NCBI GenBank assembly: GCA_950295325.1
Contig: OX485804.1
Location: 8,868,001 to 8,932,000, forward strand
Origin: Polytrichum commune
Lineage: Eukaryota > Streptophyta > Polytrichopsida > Polytrichales > Polytrichaceae
Length of the DNA: 64,000 nt
Direction of reading: 5' to 3'
Positions 36,600 through 49,539 of the stretch are shown in pieces. Below the pieces are notes generated by a model. The model was not told where the DNA came from. It did no database searches and saw only the letters and a list, made by a program, of their open reading frames with translations. Made by a program: the position numbers and the translations under genes. How positions within the stretch are numbered: the first letter of the stretch is position 1; every line of letters starts with the position of its first letter.

Positions 36600-37800
36600 A
36601 AACCCCACTCTACAAAGTGGCGGACATTGTCGACCACAATGTCCTCATGTCCTCATGGACAATGTTTGATTAGGCATAGCCACCTCCAAACCTGTGCAGA
36701 ATTTTTTGCCAAACTGGAACCCCAATCTGTCTCCGAACTCTGCGTGTGTGGAATGGCCGGCCATACCACGTTCCAGACAGACCAGAAACCCTTAACTTGG
36801 CACTACGAGTTGTTGACCACACTGCAACTCCAATCAATTGAAACAGAACTACCCCCACGACACGGCCCACATACGACTAATATGTAATGGTTACATATTG
36901 TTCTAACAACCAGTGTAGAGGCCAAGGAGGAAGGCACATGTGCAGGAGTAAGGTGGTATTAGGTAGAGAGCAATATTCAACAGGGACCAGGGTGGTAAAT
37001 GTGTTTGGTATTGTGCAACATTCGGGATATCAAGAGCAAAACACTGTGATCCAATAGCAAACATCCAAGGATGGCCACATAATAGCTTGTATAAACCTGC
37101 ACCCAAAATTTAAATATGACCAATATTGTGCCGTGTGGAAATGTGGAAGTAAATTTTGATGTTTTCTACGAGTTCCCTTGGGATGCCACCTACATCAACC
37201 CAATAGATGTTAGGTGACAAGATTTTCACAACATTTGGCCTTGCCCGGACGGTCAATAGTTTGGTACAAAGGACGGTAAGGCATAGCTTACTTTTGGTAT
37301 TACCTGAAAGTTCAAAACCTTTGTTGCTATAAAGGGTTCTATGGAAGGCAATGCACGTCTGCAGCTACCTTTGCAAGGATGAAGTTTAGTAACAAATGAA
37401 GACAACATATGCATTATGTATGGTGCCTTACAAGGCAGGGGCCAGGATGCGGTTCTTGGATGAACGACGACATGCTCCATCCGCAGCACGTGGACAATAA
37501 GATGAAGGAAAAAAACCACTTTCCAAGGTTTGTATTGCAATACGAAGGAAAAAAAAAACAAGCGGAGGCTCCAACGCCCAAGCCGCGTCCCCCTTCAGAA
37601 GGGTTGGGGACAGGAGCGATGCTACAATTCACATTGGAACCACCTAAAGCTCAAGCAGTAGTATGAAAGGTCCATTGAAGATATCAAAATATCACAACCA
37701 TTCGCTAGCCGCTGAATGTGCACTACTCCGTGCAGGCAAGCAAGGCAGTTCATGGCCGGAGTGCATTAAATTAACAATATGTGCGCCGAGACACTGAAAG
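36600..37800. other. CACTA interior, no supported gene
   Basis: Only short overlapping frames on both strands (up to ~100 codons), none with recognisable motifs. May be intronic to a minus-strand transcript. Confidence 0.4.
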
Positions 37801-37821
37801 ATGGAAGCCTCATGCGATGCA

Positions 37822-38490
37822 TTATTCTGGAAACTTGGGAACAGGTGGGGTCATGTGTGTCACTTCTGGGCAGCATTTGGTGACTGCACAAAGTTGGGCT
37901 TGCATTGATCTGTAGAAGGTATGCAACATTGGGTGTTTGGTCTTCAAACAACATTCTCTTCCTGTGCGCACAATAACTCGATGCAAGTTTTCCCACAAAA
38001 CATAGGGCATGTCTACCTCCTTTCCTGCTAGTACAGCGACTGGCACGTGATGGAACCCTCTTTGTTTGTAAAGGAGGTTGGCATGAGTGTAGGCATGTCT
38101 GGGTTTTTTGCCAAAATCTGGGTGAATTTCGTGGTTTCTCCAAGAAAATTTATCGTAGACCAACAAAGGGGCTATGGCAGACTGAAGGCTTGGCATTACA
38201 GCGGGAACAACAACTAGTGCCCCAGAGGAGGAAGGGCCAATCCTTGGCTAAGTAGGGCGAAGAGTTTTCACTGGGTCCATCCTGGAAGACCCCAATGAAA
38301 ATGGGTAGCCAATGCAATCCAACATCTCTTCAACCACCATAGAAGCTTCATACTCATGCAACAGTGCCTGCATGGCTTTCAATTGGGTGTGGAGCTTTTT
38401 GTTAACATGCGCCAGCTCACGCCCAACCGCGACCAACTCACGCTCAAGCTCATCACCCTCCAATGTTGACATTCCAATGTCAACAAGTAA
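37822..38490 (-). CDS. Unrecognised CACTA-internal frames, one with a coiled coil
   Basis: The frame ending at 38248 follows an acceptor (TTTGTAG|TTACTTG near 38490). It encodes a heptad-rich helix (ELERELVAVGRELAHVNKKL) that is probably a coiled coil. The frame 38196-37822 encodes 124 residues with FSWRNHEIHPDFGKKP and DMPYVLWENLHRVI; no family is recognised. A donor/acceptor pair linking them was not established. Confidence 0.35.
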
Positions 38491-38828
38491 CTACAAAACA
38501 GACTTAGGAAGTGTGCAATGAATCTCATCCATAAACCCAAAAGCCAAAATGTGTTGCTTCCAAATGAGACCCTAAACCTCGACCTCACTCACAAACAATC
38601 CAACCTTTTGGGTGTTGAGCACCAGGATGGGCGGCTCCAACATTGCTTCTCTCTTTAAACTTGGCGAACTTAGGTTTTCAAAATGAATAGGTTAGAAGAT
38701 TTAGGGTTTGGATGGGCACAATGGCAGGTGTGACTGTGTGGGCAACCACCAACTCCAGACCACTCCCACAGTTGAAGGCAACGGACCCAAATATGCCCCA
38801 ACTAAAAAATGGAATTATAACCCAACTT

Positions 38829-39396
38829 ACATGACAGATTTTTGTTGCAATAGGAGCTGAAATCGTTTGTGGACCTTCGCTACTTGACGATCACGCTGGG
38901 CCTCGTAGCTTTCCTCCCCTCCCACAATCCCCCCCTTCTCCCTACTACTAGCCCCTTCCTGCATGTCCCAGCTCCTTCCTCCCTCTCCGTAGTTCCCGCT
39001 CTGTGTTGCCTCCTCCTCGTACTTGCTCCCCTCAGGTGATGAGGACCTCGTGCCTGCCGCGGCAACCAAGCTGTCTGCACATGGCGACCTTCGATCAGTG
39101 TTGATGTCCAGCAACAGACGCTTATGTCGGCCTGCTGCTCCCTGCTCCACGCCGCCTGCGCTCTCCCTTACTCCGACCTTTTTCCTATTTCCGCCGTGTT
39201 GGCTACCACTTCCACCCGCCTTCTCCCTACCTCTCCCTTCAGCCTCCTCTCTCCCGACCCCCCTACTCTTGCATTGCACTGCCGACTCTAGAGTCCATCG
39301 AACTATGCTGAAGCCAGATCCCCCTTTCAAAATGGGTTGACAGTCCATTAGCAAACCAGCGAGCGTAGCCAAACTAGCCATACCCAACACACCCAC
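38829..39396 (-). CDS. Unrecognised CACTA-internal frame, low-complexity with terminal basic helix
   Basis: A 189-codon frame rich in Gly, Glu and Arg. It ends with SYEAQRDRQVAKVHKRFQLL, similar in spacing to the YE..R..r...N...l..L helix common in plant transposon proteins. A donor (GTCAT|GTAAGT) follows at the end. It begins about 1 kb from the plus-strand Tnp2 start, so 39.4-40.4 kb may be a divergent promoter region. Function not assigned. Confidence 0.4.
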
Positions 39397-40385
39397 TCCT
39401 AACGCAGGAGACCTAAACCAACAACGCGGCCCAGCACATGGTTGAGGTGGGTAACACTCTCACTGTGCACTGGTGACTGTTACTAGCATGTGCAACCCTA
39501 TGGGTAGACGTCCGCTACCCATGGGTTCCAGCACGACAGGCCTCCTGCAATGCGAGAAAAAAGTGGGGAGACGGCATGTCAAATAGCAATCATTGTCCAA
39601 ATATAAATACACCCTAATGAATGTGAGAACATGAAAATGAGCTCAGATTTGTGACAAACCATTGTCACGACCATACTTGGACTACCTGGCCTATTTGCAT
39701 AAGATGTGGACTTCATCATTGATTGCATAAGTGTGTCTGAAGTGGTTAGTGTTGACGACCATGTGCATATTTAGATGTTTTGGGTGTAGGCTCTCCCAAC
39801 CAAACTGCCCATCAATTAACTTGCCACAATCCCCATATGGGCAATAATTCAAGAACATTGGAGCCACCAACAGCCTTCATGCAATTGCTATACATGCAGA
39901 ATGAGGTTGAAATCTGTTTTGGAAATCTTCTGTGAAGTTTATGATGTTCGATGACAGGACTCATCATGTACATGGAGTTGCCACAATTGGTGTTAATGTG
40001 TTCACGTTCGGAGCTTAACAGTGAGGCCCAACAACCAAATACAAGCATATTGAAACCTATATAAAATGCATGATTTCATTTGAAAATGCCAAAGTCCATA
40101 GATGTTGTGAACAAGGATATTCGCGCCACATGCCCCTACCACTTCACACATGCCAAAGGATGAGGCTAGTGTAAACTGCATTTGGCACGCATCTGGATTC
40201 ACATCTAGCAACACGCAACCAGAAGGCATTATTTGCAGATACCGCGTGTATAGCAATGCAAGAACTCAATAGATGTCCAGAGGTGAATTGCAATTGGGCT
40301 ATACTGTCTAATACAACATGCATCAGATTGCAGAGACATCCAGTAGACACGTACCACAACCCTCTGCACGGAGCTGGAGACCAAT

Positions 40386-43300
40386 ATGGGGGACCCAACG
40401 CCCCGACCACACCTAAGGGATCCCATACGGATAGCAATGCGGGATGAAAAGTTGTGGCGACGAGAGTCGGCAATGTATGCAGCCCACCGCATAAAATTGG
40501 TGCCTTGCCCTTGCAAAGTTTGCAAAGGGAGCAAGAAACACATGGCAACAAACAAAGTTGAAAGCCACCTCATGACAAATGGGAGACACCACTCATTTAG
40601 AAAATGGAGAGGCCCTGGTCCACGGGACGACTCCGACAATGAATGGGATAACCATATTCGCGGACGCGGAGCTCTGCTTCCACCACTCCCAATAGATGAA
40701 AATGTTGGATTGCAAAGGCTGTTTCATAATGTGAATGCTGTCCATGCAAATGTTGTTCCCCCACCCCAAGAACCTAATGTTCCACCTCCAGTAGAACAAG
40801 ATAACCTCCCAGATATGATGGCAAACTGTGAAGACCCTGGGTTCGCTAACCATGTAATGGATGCTGTGCAGCAAGCTCAGACTATGGTAGAGGATGTGCA
40901 GGCACAACCAGACTCCATAGCAGAGCACGACAATGTGGTTGCAGATAATGATGGAAATGAACCCCTCTCTGCACCTGGCACACCCGAAATGGCGGACGAA
41001 GGGACGGGCCCAGGAGACATACCAATGGATGCAGTGGAGGATTTAAATCTAACAGAGGTGTTGTTGTCGTGCCACCCTTTGTTTCCGGGTGCATCTGTAA
41101 CGAAGCTTGCTGCCACCATGCTCATCATGACAATATGCACAATTCATGGTGTAAACAACAAATTTGTGGATGAATTACTATATCTTTTGAGCAAGTACAT
41201 TCTGCCCCAACCGAATTCGTTGCCTTCGAACATGTACCATGCCAGAGTGCTTGTGGAGAAGGTCAGTCATAGCTATGAGAGCATACACGCATGCAAAAAT
41301 GGATGTGTGTTGTTCCAAGGGGATGCATACAATGATTTAACAGAATGTCCAGTGTGTAATGCAAATCGATTCAAAGCATGTGGAAGGTCACAAGTGCCGG
41401 TGAGCGTTCTGAGACACTTCCCTCTGATACCCCGACTAGCCAGATGGTACAAGTCACCGAGAATAGCAAAAATGTTGAGGTGGGCTCACCTGAACAAATC
41501 CAGCGATGGCAAAATGCACGGTGTCCACGACTCCCCAGCGTGGCGTGCAATCGATACAAAGTTTCCTTCCTTTGCCAGAGGTTTCCGGAACATCCGCATG
41601 GCATTGTCAGCAGATGGTTTCAACCCATTTTCATCCCTTCTATGCCAATGGTCCACTTGGCCTGTATTTGTATTCATATACAATTTGCCTCCTTGGATGA
41701 CCACAAAACGTTTTTTTGTCATCCCTGTCTTACTCATTCCAGGAAAACATTCACCCAATGGAGGTAACATCGATGTGTACATGAAGCCTGTTATAGATCA
41801 ATTGAAAAAACTTTGGTGGCCTGGTGTGTGGGCAGACGACCACAGCATATCCCCAGAACTCACGCGCAGGTTTAGACTCCGAGGATGCTTGATGTGGACA
41901 ATCAATGATTGGCCAGGCTATGGCCTCCTATCTGGTATGGCGCATGCCGACTACGCTGGCTGCCCCCCCTGCGGGCCAGAGGTGACCTCAAGATACTCCA
42001 GGGAGTTGCATAAGTGTTTGTACACTGGCTCACGACGCTGGCTGCGATCAAGGCAACACCCTTACAGAAGACCAAACTACAGTGCAACGTTTGGAAACGA
42101 AACAGAATCGCGGGCGCAGCCCAAAAGGCCAACAACGACAGAGATACTGGAAAGGGCAGAAGAGTATAAGAAATGGCTAGAGTCTGGCAATGTGGCGGGA
42201 GGAGAGCTTGATCCCTCAAGGTGGCACGGTGTGAAGAGAAGATCGTGTTTCTTTGACTTACCCTATTTCAAGGTAGGTCCACTGCACACTACGTATGCAT
42301 CAGATTCCAGGGTGAACTAACAGGGGCCGCACATTAAGAGAGGTTGCGAAAAAACAACATAGAGTTCATATTAACTTGCGACAGGATGTATGTGCAGCAT
42401 TTTCTTGTGCGGCATTGCACAGACGTTATGCACGTCGAGAAGAATGTTTGCGAAAATGTGGTGAAGACAATCCTCGGAGAGAAAGACACAATTGCATCCA
42501 GACGAGATATGGAAGCAACAGGAGTCCGCGAAGAACTATGGCTGGTTAAGATGACCAATGCCCGAGGGAAGACGAAGGTTATAAAGCCTGCCGCACCGTA
42601 CGTACTGAATGATGTGGACCTCCCCATCTTCATGTCCAGACTAGCAGCCCTTCAGGTGCCTTCAGGATATTGCGGTGCCGTTGCAAAGCATATAACACTC
42701 AGAAAGCTGAGCGGGATGAAGGCGCATGACTGGCACGTTGTCATGCAACAGTTACTGCCATTGTGCACAAGGGGTCTCCTGGACCGCGGGCCTCGCACAG
42801 CAATCATGAGACTGTCGCGCGTTTTTAGAAGAATTTGCGCTAAAGTCATAGACCCCACCGACATGGTCAACCTCAAAGAGGACGTTGCAGTTACAATGTC
42901 AATGCTCGAGATTCACATGCCTCCGAGTTTTTTCGACGTGATGTCACACCTGGTGATACACCTCGTGGAGGAGCTGGAGCTGTGTGGGCCCGTACACACA
43001 CGCTGGATGTACAGTGTTGAGCGAATGAACAAGGTTTTAAAAGGGTACGTCAACAATATGGCCAGGCCAGAGGCATGCATGGCAAGATCGCATGTGCTGG
43101 AAGAGGCAATTGGACTGGTGGCCGAGTTTATGACTGACTATGAGCCAGTACATCGCAATGTGTGGACAGAGGAGGCTAGCGCAGGGATTACTGGGGAGGT
43201 TCTGGAAGGAGCTGGAACCACATCTGTTATCACACCCTATATGAGAGACATTGCACACGAGTACCTGCTTCTAAATCGCACATCATTCCAGCCACTGTGC

Positions 43301-44291
43301 AGGTATGAGAGAAACATAATCCTAAACTCTATTACCGGTTCATCTAAAAGAATGCACTAGAAGTGGTAATGTCAGACAGGAACGAAGGCAACATTGATGG
43401 CAGACTTTTTGTCCACTGCCAGTATGTCTTGCACATATTTTTGTTGTGATGTAAGCTTCAGTTGCCATATTTTGGTCCTGGAACAGAGAATATGCTGTAG
43501 CACGGGCAGAGTTCGAGGGTGCAGTTCCCCTGGACACACCCCTTGGTGCGTTTCCTAGTCTGGCCGTGTGGATAAGAGAGGCTGTGCGGAAGCTAGCAGG
43601 TCGGGAAGAAGGCATGGGAGATGCAGACATGAGAAAACTATCAGTGCCCCCTAAGCTGGTGTCAAAATTGTACTCAAGGATGCAGGGGTACGGTAACCAT
43701 TACCGCTGCGATGATGGATCATCAGCTGGAATGGTAAGCTATGACTGTGGTGTGGCGTCAATCTTGAAAACGCAAGGTTCTACAATAGGAGGTGTGATGG
43801 GCCAAATACACTACGTAGGTGTTTTGAAACACATTCGAGTTATGGACTATGGGAAAGTTATCACACCCATTACCTTAATGGAATGCGATTGGGTTCGCCA
43901 AGGTGTGGACGAAATGGGAGAGCCCACGTACAAAAGAGATGAATTTGGTTTCCTATTGGCCAACTTTTCATGCGTGTTGGAGCATCCAGATGACCCATTT
44001 GTATTGCCGTCCCAGGTCCAGCAGGTTTTCTACGCCGATGCAGAGAGCAGTGGACCCTGGCGTGTTGTACTAAACAGCGAGGCAAGGTCCAGGAGGTCTC
44101 TAGCGTCCGACTACGAGGAGTTCATAAATACTCGAGTGTGTGTTCCAACACTAGAGGCCGAAACCTTGTTGGCCCCCACATCCCACATTCCGAACATGGT
44201 GGGTGGTATAACATTGTGTGAAAGAGACACAGAGCTCGCATTAGCACCTTTGCTGAGGGGAGAATTTGGCAACATATCCGATGAGGACTGA
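40386..44291 (+). CDS. CACTA transposase, Tnp2 family (TnpD-like), open reading frame intact
   Basis: Three exons: 40386-42272, 42398-43302 and 43487-44291. Borders CAAG|GTAGGT, GTGCAG|CATTTT, GCAG|GTATGA and AACAG|AGAATA join in consistent phase to give 1,198 residues without interruption. Order: an N-terminal Cys motif (CPCKVCKGS) with VESHLMTNG; a variable acidic linker; the Tnp2 transposase domain (RHFPLIPRLARWYKSPRIA, PSFARGFRNIRMALSADGFNP, GMAHADYAGCPPCGPE) continuing over intron 1 into CTDVMHVEKNVCENVV; a DUF4218-like block (HDWHVVMQQLLPLCTRGLL, YSVERMNKVLKGYVNNMARP); and a DUF4216-like C-terminus (DYGKVITPITLMECDWVR, FVLPSQVQQVFYAD). It should cleave and join the CACTA ends. It is divergent from the minus-strand TnpA-like gene. 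The start Met is the first in frame before the Cys motif. Confidence 0.93.
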
Positions 44292-44599
44292 AGGTTTCCA
44301 TGCGTCGTGGAATGGAGGACTTGTGACAATGTATGTTGTATATCCGACAGAGGGTGAGTGCCAAAAATTGCAAACACACGCTGTGTGGATTGACTCTTGA
44401 CCCTGGAATCCCTTCAGGCTGGACCGTTGGCAACTGGAAGCAGAATGTGAAGAGGAAGATATCATGGGCAGGAGGCTCCTACACACAAACAACACTGCAT
44501 GCACACATTGATGTGCACACTAACTCCAACCCTCCTGTGGGCAGTAGAAGTTGCAAAATCTAGGACAAATAGGGTTGTAAGGCCCAATTCTGGGAGTTT

Positions 44600-45600
44600 T
44601 GACAGAACACATATTAAGCATGGCCCCCTACATGAATACATATTCAAATTTCCAGAAACATGTACATAACCCGCCTCAAAATTGCACCAATTCAGAAGGC
44701 AACTAAACTCGTTGTATGCATGAGAAGATTATACTAACTTGTACAATAAACTACCCTGCCCATACATGTACATAAGCTGGCCCTAAACCATACAAATTCA
44801 CAAGGCAAACAAACCCGATGTATGCATCAGAGGAGGATACTTTCACATCCAATAAGAGGGCGTGTGAATACATGATAGAACCTGGTCCAAAATCACACCA
44901 ATTCAGAAGGCAGAATAAACCCACAGTATGCAACAAAAGATGAGACTGTTGTGTGCTGAACAATAGCCCGCTCACATGGCACACAACCGGACTCAAAATC
45001 ACACCAATAAAGCAAGCCCATAAACCCACAGTAGGCATCAGAAGAAGATACCAACTTATGTAACAAGCCACCTTGCCGATACATGCACATGATTCGCCTC
45101 AACACCACGCCAATTTAGAAGGCAACTAAAACCGCTGTGCGCATTAGAAGAGGACACTAACATATCCAAACAAACCACCCTGCCAATACATGTACATTAC
45201 TCGGGCCAAAACCACACCAATTCATAAGGCATGCAAACCCACCGTATGCATCAGAAGAACATACTTTCATATCCAATAAGACAATGTGCCGATACACGTA
45301 CACAACTCGGCTCCAAACCACACTATTTCATCAGGCACCCAACCCCACTGTGTGCATGAGAAGAGGATACTCACCTATCCAGTAAAACAACTTGCGATCA
45401 CATGTACATAACCCGACCCAAATTTGTGCCAATTCAGAAGGCAACTCCATAAACCCACTATAGGCATCAGAGGAGGCAACTAAACCCACCATGCGCATAA
45501 GAAGAGGACACCAACTTCTGCAATAAAACAACCCCCTAACACATGTACATAACTAGACTTGAAATCCGCACCAATCCAGAAGGCGATCACAAGTTCCAAA
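44600..45600. repeat. Degenerate ~106-bp satellite array 3' of Tnp2
   Basis: About nine diverged copies with CAATTCAGAAGGCAACTAAA, TGTATGCATCAGAAGAGGAT and ACATGTACATAACCCG; spacing near 106 bp (TTCAGAAGGC at 44691, TTCACAAGGC near 44797). Same family and direction as the arrays at 23.9-25.3 and 31-36 kb. Confidence 0.8.
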
Positions 45601-47400
45601 ATTGCAGAATTCTACAAAAAAACCAGCAACGACTGTCTACTAACCAAGCTAAGCGAACTGGAGGCTACATGACTAAGCGAACAAACAAGTCACCAGATCC
45701 TAAGTATGAGAGCCAGTAGTATGCAGCAATGACCACTCCCAAGTGTCCGTAATAATGTTGGCCATAGTCTGCGCATCAAGTAGCAATCCGAGCGTCTTCG
45801 AGAGGAAAGGTGTAAGACTCTGACTATATACGTGCTTGTAAGCCCCGACCCAAACGATATGGGTTAAAGCCGCCAGTCACTGCCACATTATTCACGTACG
45901 AGTGCTCATTCATTTCGCCCATCCCTTCCATTTCATACTCAGAAGGTCTCAGCAAGTTATGCACTATAACAGATCACACAGGACTATTGTGTTGACATAG
46001 AGGAATTTTCTATGTAAGAAGTTCCAACCTCGCCCAACTAACTGGAAGGGGGGCGGTTATAACATGAAGTTTGAGGCACATCCTCAGCTATTGGCCCCAA
46101 CTTCTATGAGAGAGCCGCTCTCCCTCACGCAGAGGAACACCCAATAATTTGCCCACACCCCCCTCAATTAGGCTGCACTACAAGAATACAGGGCATGCAA
46201 CAGCATGCGACTGAACCATGTTTTTGCGCATGTTCCACCTAGTGCACCACAGTGGAACACGTGTAACGCGAGGTTGTTGGCGACCACTTGACAATAACCA
46301 GAAACATAATTGCAGTTGCCGTGCACACGTGTTTGTATGTATGTTCAGCGCACAATCAGAAACAAAGATCTGTGGCTGCGTTTCAGGATGTTGTACATGC
46401 ATGCAGCCCGTAACAACAGAGCTTATGTGACAGCATTTGTGCAGTGCAACCCAAAATGCGCATACACCGTTAATGCGCAATCGTTGGAACTGCGTGTGCA
46501 TGACTTGTGCGTACAGACCTCATTTCAACAACACTGGTGCGCCGACTCGGCCACATGCAACAATTCTGCACACAATTTGCTGCGTTCATTCCATCATACA
46601 TAAGTGATCAAAAGACGTCTATGAATTCACGGATCGCAGTTGCCAATGCTTTTAGCACTGTAGATTGCCACCATGTGCAGAAGGTGTTTCGAGCGCGATC
46701 ACATACACGGCCATTGCGCGTACAACGTGAATGCCGATCACACATCAATGCAACCATAACCAGCAACGCCCACATACACACATATAGGACATGTGTTCAC
46801 ACAATTCCCGCACAATTTACTGGCACCATTCCTTACGAACATTGGGAGACATGCACAAAGCGCGGCTTAAAGCTCCTACTTGATGTCATCCATCCTCAAC
46901 AATGGCAGAACACACAGGTTTTGTATGCCCTTCTTAGTGCACAAAGCCGCAATGTGCACAATGATGCAATGTGCAGAATTCGCTCCATACACGATCGTAT
47001 CCACGACTATTGTGCACGGAAAGCTTATGCCACACACTGAACCGGAGATTAAGGACATGGAATGTTTTACATCACTATTGCAAACTATCAGTGGAATGTG
47101 GACAAAATTCTGCAGTGACGCAGACCTTGTATTGTAGCAATGCTGACAACTCAAATGGGCAAGAAAACAAAGCATATAGATAGACGCCATCATGGAACCC
47201 CATATTGGACAACCAATCAGAAACCTCCCGTCGAATGTAAAAGACTGTCCCCCCAATAAAAACCTTTTGGTCTAAAAGTATCTAGGCGAAAAACCTCGAG
47301 GGCGAGAAGCAGAGGCATGGAAATCCCGAGACACTGCAAGCATACATGTGGACAGCAACATTAGTGCAAATCTTGACAATTACCATATAGAATACATGCA
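45600..47400. other. CACTA interior, no supported gene
   Basis: GC-moderate DNA with many ATGCGCA/TGTGCACA-like motifs between 46.2 and 47.0 kb. Frames of up to 177 codons on the plus strand (46507-47040) show no domain and look incidental. Confidence 0.4.
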
Positions 47401-47404
47401 CTTC

Positions 47405-48779
47405 CTAGAGGTGGATGCCATGCCAAACAATATAAATGGGAGAGTGCACACACAAAAGCACAACGCAGAGAAAACCAGGAGTGTGATACACACCGCACAA
47501 TCCATGTCCATCGGCGAGTGGTGGTGTGCTGTGGCTTGCAGAAACCAATTTAGGGAAGGTAATGTCATCACCCTCAAGGGCACCTTGCACAAAGGGTTGC
47601 AAAACAGTGTCAGAGCAATGGAGGTGTTCTTCCCCATCGCACACTAGTTCGCAATCGCAAACAAGAACGGTTTGGTTACCATACAGAACCCCAAACTCCA
47701 CATCATAGAGGTCTATCCCGGACGACAAACAAGTGTAGTTTTCCAAAACAAACCCAAGTGCCCAAGTCTCCACAAATGTGCCCATAACAAGTTCATCCAC
47801 ACACACAAGTTTCATGGACGGTATCCTGATAGCCTTGAAGCCACCTAGCCAAGGCTGGCGAAATCTTACACACACGGGGTCTGCCCCATCATTGTCATCA
47901 GCAAGCATGTGAGCATGTTTGTGGTGGATGAACTACCACAGGTGCACAACAACCATGAAATGCAACAAATCCAAGGGACGGGCAGAGACTGGCATGCCCT
48001 CCTGGAGATGCCAAATTAGCAACAAGTTGAGTTTTTGGGTGGTCACCAGGTATTTGCGACCCAAAGCATTGCAAGGACGCAAAGCAATCTTCTGCACCGC
48101 TATCATCATTGCCCCCTCCTGCATGCAACAGAGGGTACTGAGCAACAGGCCGCACCACTGGAATTGTTGCAGATGAAACCTGTACCAAATGACCAGCAAG
48201 TGGTTGCACACGCGACCCTACACCATGTGCCAAGGAACCGTGGGTGGGCTGGTCGTCATCGTGGAGACACTTGCTCCCTTCGCCCACCAACAAAGGTCGT
48301 CCTTGTCGAGGGAGCTCCACGAATTTAGACTTGGCATCCGCATACACCACTGCAAGGATGCGTCCAAGTTGTCCTTTCAATAATTGCCCACCGCATTGCA
48401 TTGGCCGCGGACCAGAAACCGAAAAATTCGCACCTTCTCCACAATTATTGGCGTTTGTGGTTTCATTCCCAAGGAAACCTTCATAGAGAAAGTGGGCAAC
48501 GTGCTTCGATATTGTTGTGCGAGCACGACGACCTGGACTGGCCGCAATAATTGCATATGCTGGCTTGGAGGACACACTGCCCCAGTTGAAACGCCGTTTA
48601 CTATGGGAAATTATTCGTGGCAGGGGCACATTGGGTGGCGACACTGTGGGCCATCCATGGCGATGTGAGGAGGCTACAGGATGTGCGTGGCACATGAGTG
48701 AAGCCAAGTCACAAACCCAACAAAATTCCGCGAACTCATTTGCAGGGCTAAAATGATTGACAATTAAAAACCCTAAACC
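47405..48779 (-). CDS. Unrecognised CACTA-internal frames on the right arm
   Basis: A frame of ~290 codons runs from an acceptor (CATTTTAG|CCCTGCAAATG near 48755) to 47898 and includes LLKGQLGRILAVVYADAKSK and FVELPRQGRPLLVGEGSKCL. A second frame (47908-47405) overlaps its end and has VRFRQPWLGGFKAIRIPSMK. Codon pattern looks plausible for a protein in the first ~190 residues, but no family is recognised. Could be another accessory gene or a decayed one. Confidence 0.35.
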
Positions 48780-48862
48780 CGAAATGGCCACAATTCAAAA
48801 TTAATCTGTTAATTCCGGACAATTGAATGTAGCTGGTGGTACATGCAAAAATTACCAGACTC

Positions 48863-49243
48863 CTACACAATCGCAGAAGATGAATGCAAGTAACCCACAA
48901 TTGGAGGACAATGCAAGCTGCACAGCCAATCAGGAAGTTTTTGTGGGTCAAATATGGATGCCACATTGGAGTGTGCCGAAATGAATGATAAACAACCACG
49001 GAAAATCCCACCTGCCACAGCCAAACCCGGAGGGGGGGCATTCCCATATGCCACGATTTTACATGTCCCACTCAAGAGAGGAACTGTTCGAACGGCCGTT
49101 TTCTGTACTGGGAGCGCCTTGGTTCCACTTCCATGCGCAGACAGGCTGGTCCTCAAAGTCGCCGACGACAACTGTGCATCTGAATCCCCCACATGTTTAT
49201 GGCGGTAGCAGTTACCATCAGGCCCATGGTCGCCATTTCCCAT
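48863..49243 (-). CDS. Unrecognised short frame near the CACTA right end
   Basis: 126 codons, no recognisable domain. It is same-strand and upstream of the 48.8-47.4 kb frames, so it could be a 5' exon of the same gene. Overlapping plus-strand frames are equally open, so the coding call is weak. Confidence 0.25.
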   Translation of the reverse strand: MGNGDHGPDGNCYRHKHVGDSDAQLSSATLRTSLSAHGSGTKALPVQKTAVRTVPLLSGTCKIVAYGNAPPPGLAVAGGIFRGCLSFISAHSNVASIFDPQKLPDWLCSLHCPPIVGYLHSSSAIV

Positions 49244-49539
49244 CGCGGCCTAAACCCACAAATCAGAGGGCAACGGAGGCCACAAACAAAGCTATTGCGG
49301 CTGAAGGCGATGTTGACTCTTGGCACACAGAGGGTTTTGCAGAAAGCAACACTTACTCTGCACTCATAATATCAGGGTTGCATGAAAAACAGTTCATATC
49401 TGGGGCAACAACAAGTACTAGAACCGTAAACAAACTCAAGGATGCAACTTCGCTCCTCGTATCCTCATGTGCACCAAACCCCACATCGTCTACAGACGGA
49501 GTGCATTGTGTCGGAGAACAGGACGAGCAGGAATCGCAC

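Noticed and set aside
46176-46192. CACTACAAGAATACAGG, resembling the start of a second, nested CACTA element
   Set aside because: No inverse copy of this end and no matching 3-bp flank was found between here and 50002, so it is treated as a chance match or an unprovable fragment.
46507-47040. 177-codon plus-strand frame inside the CACTA right arm
   Set aside because: Composition is dominated by repeated TGCGCA/ACACA-type motifs; no domain and no splice context.
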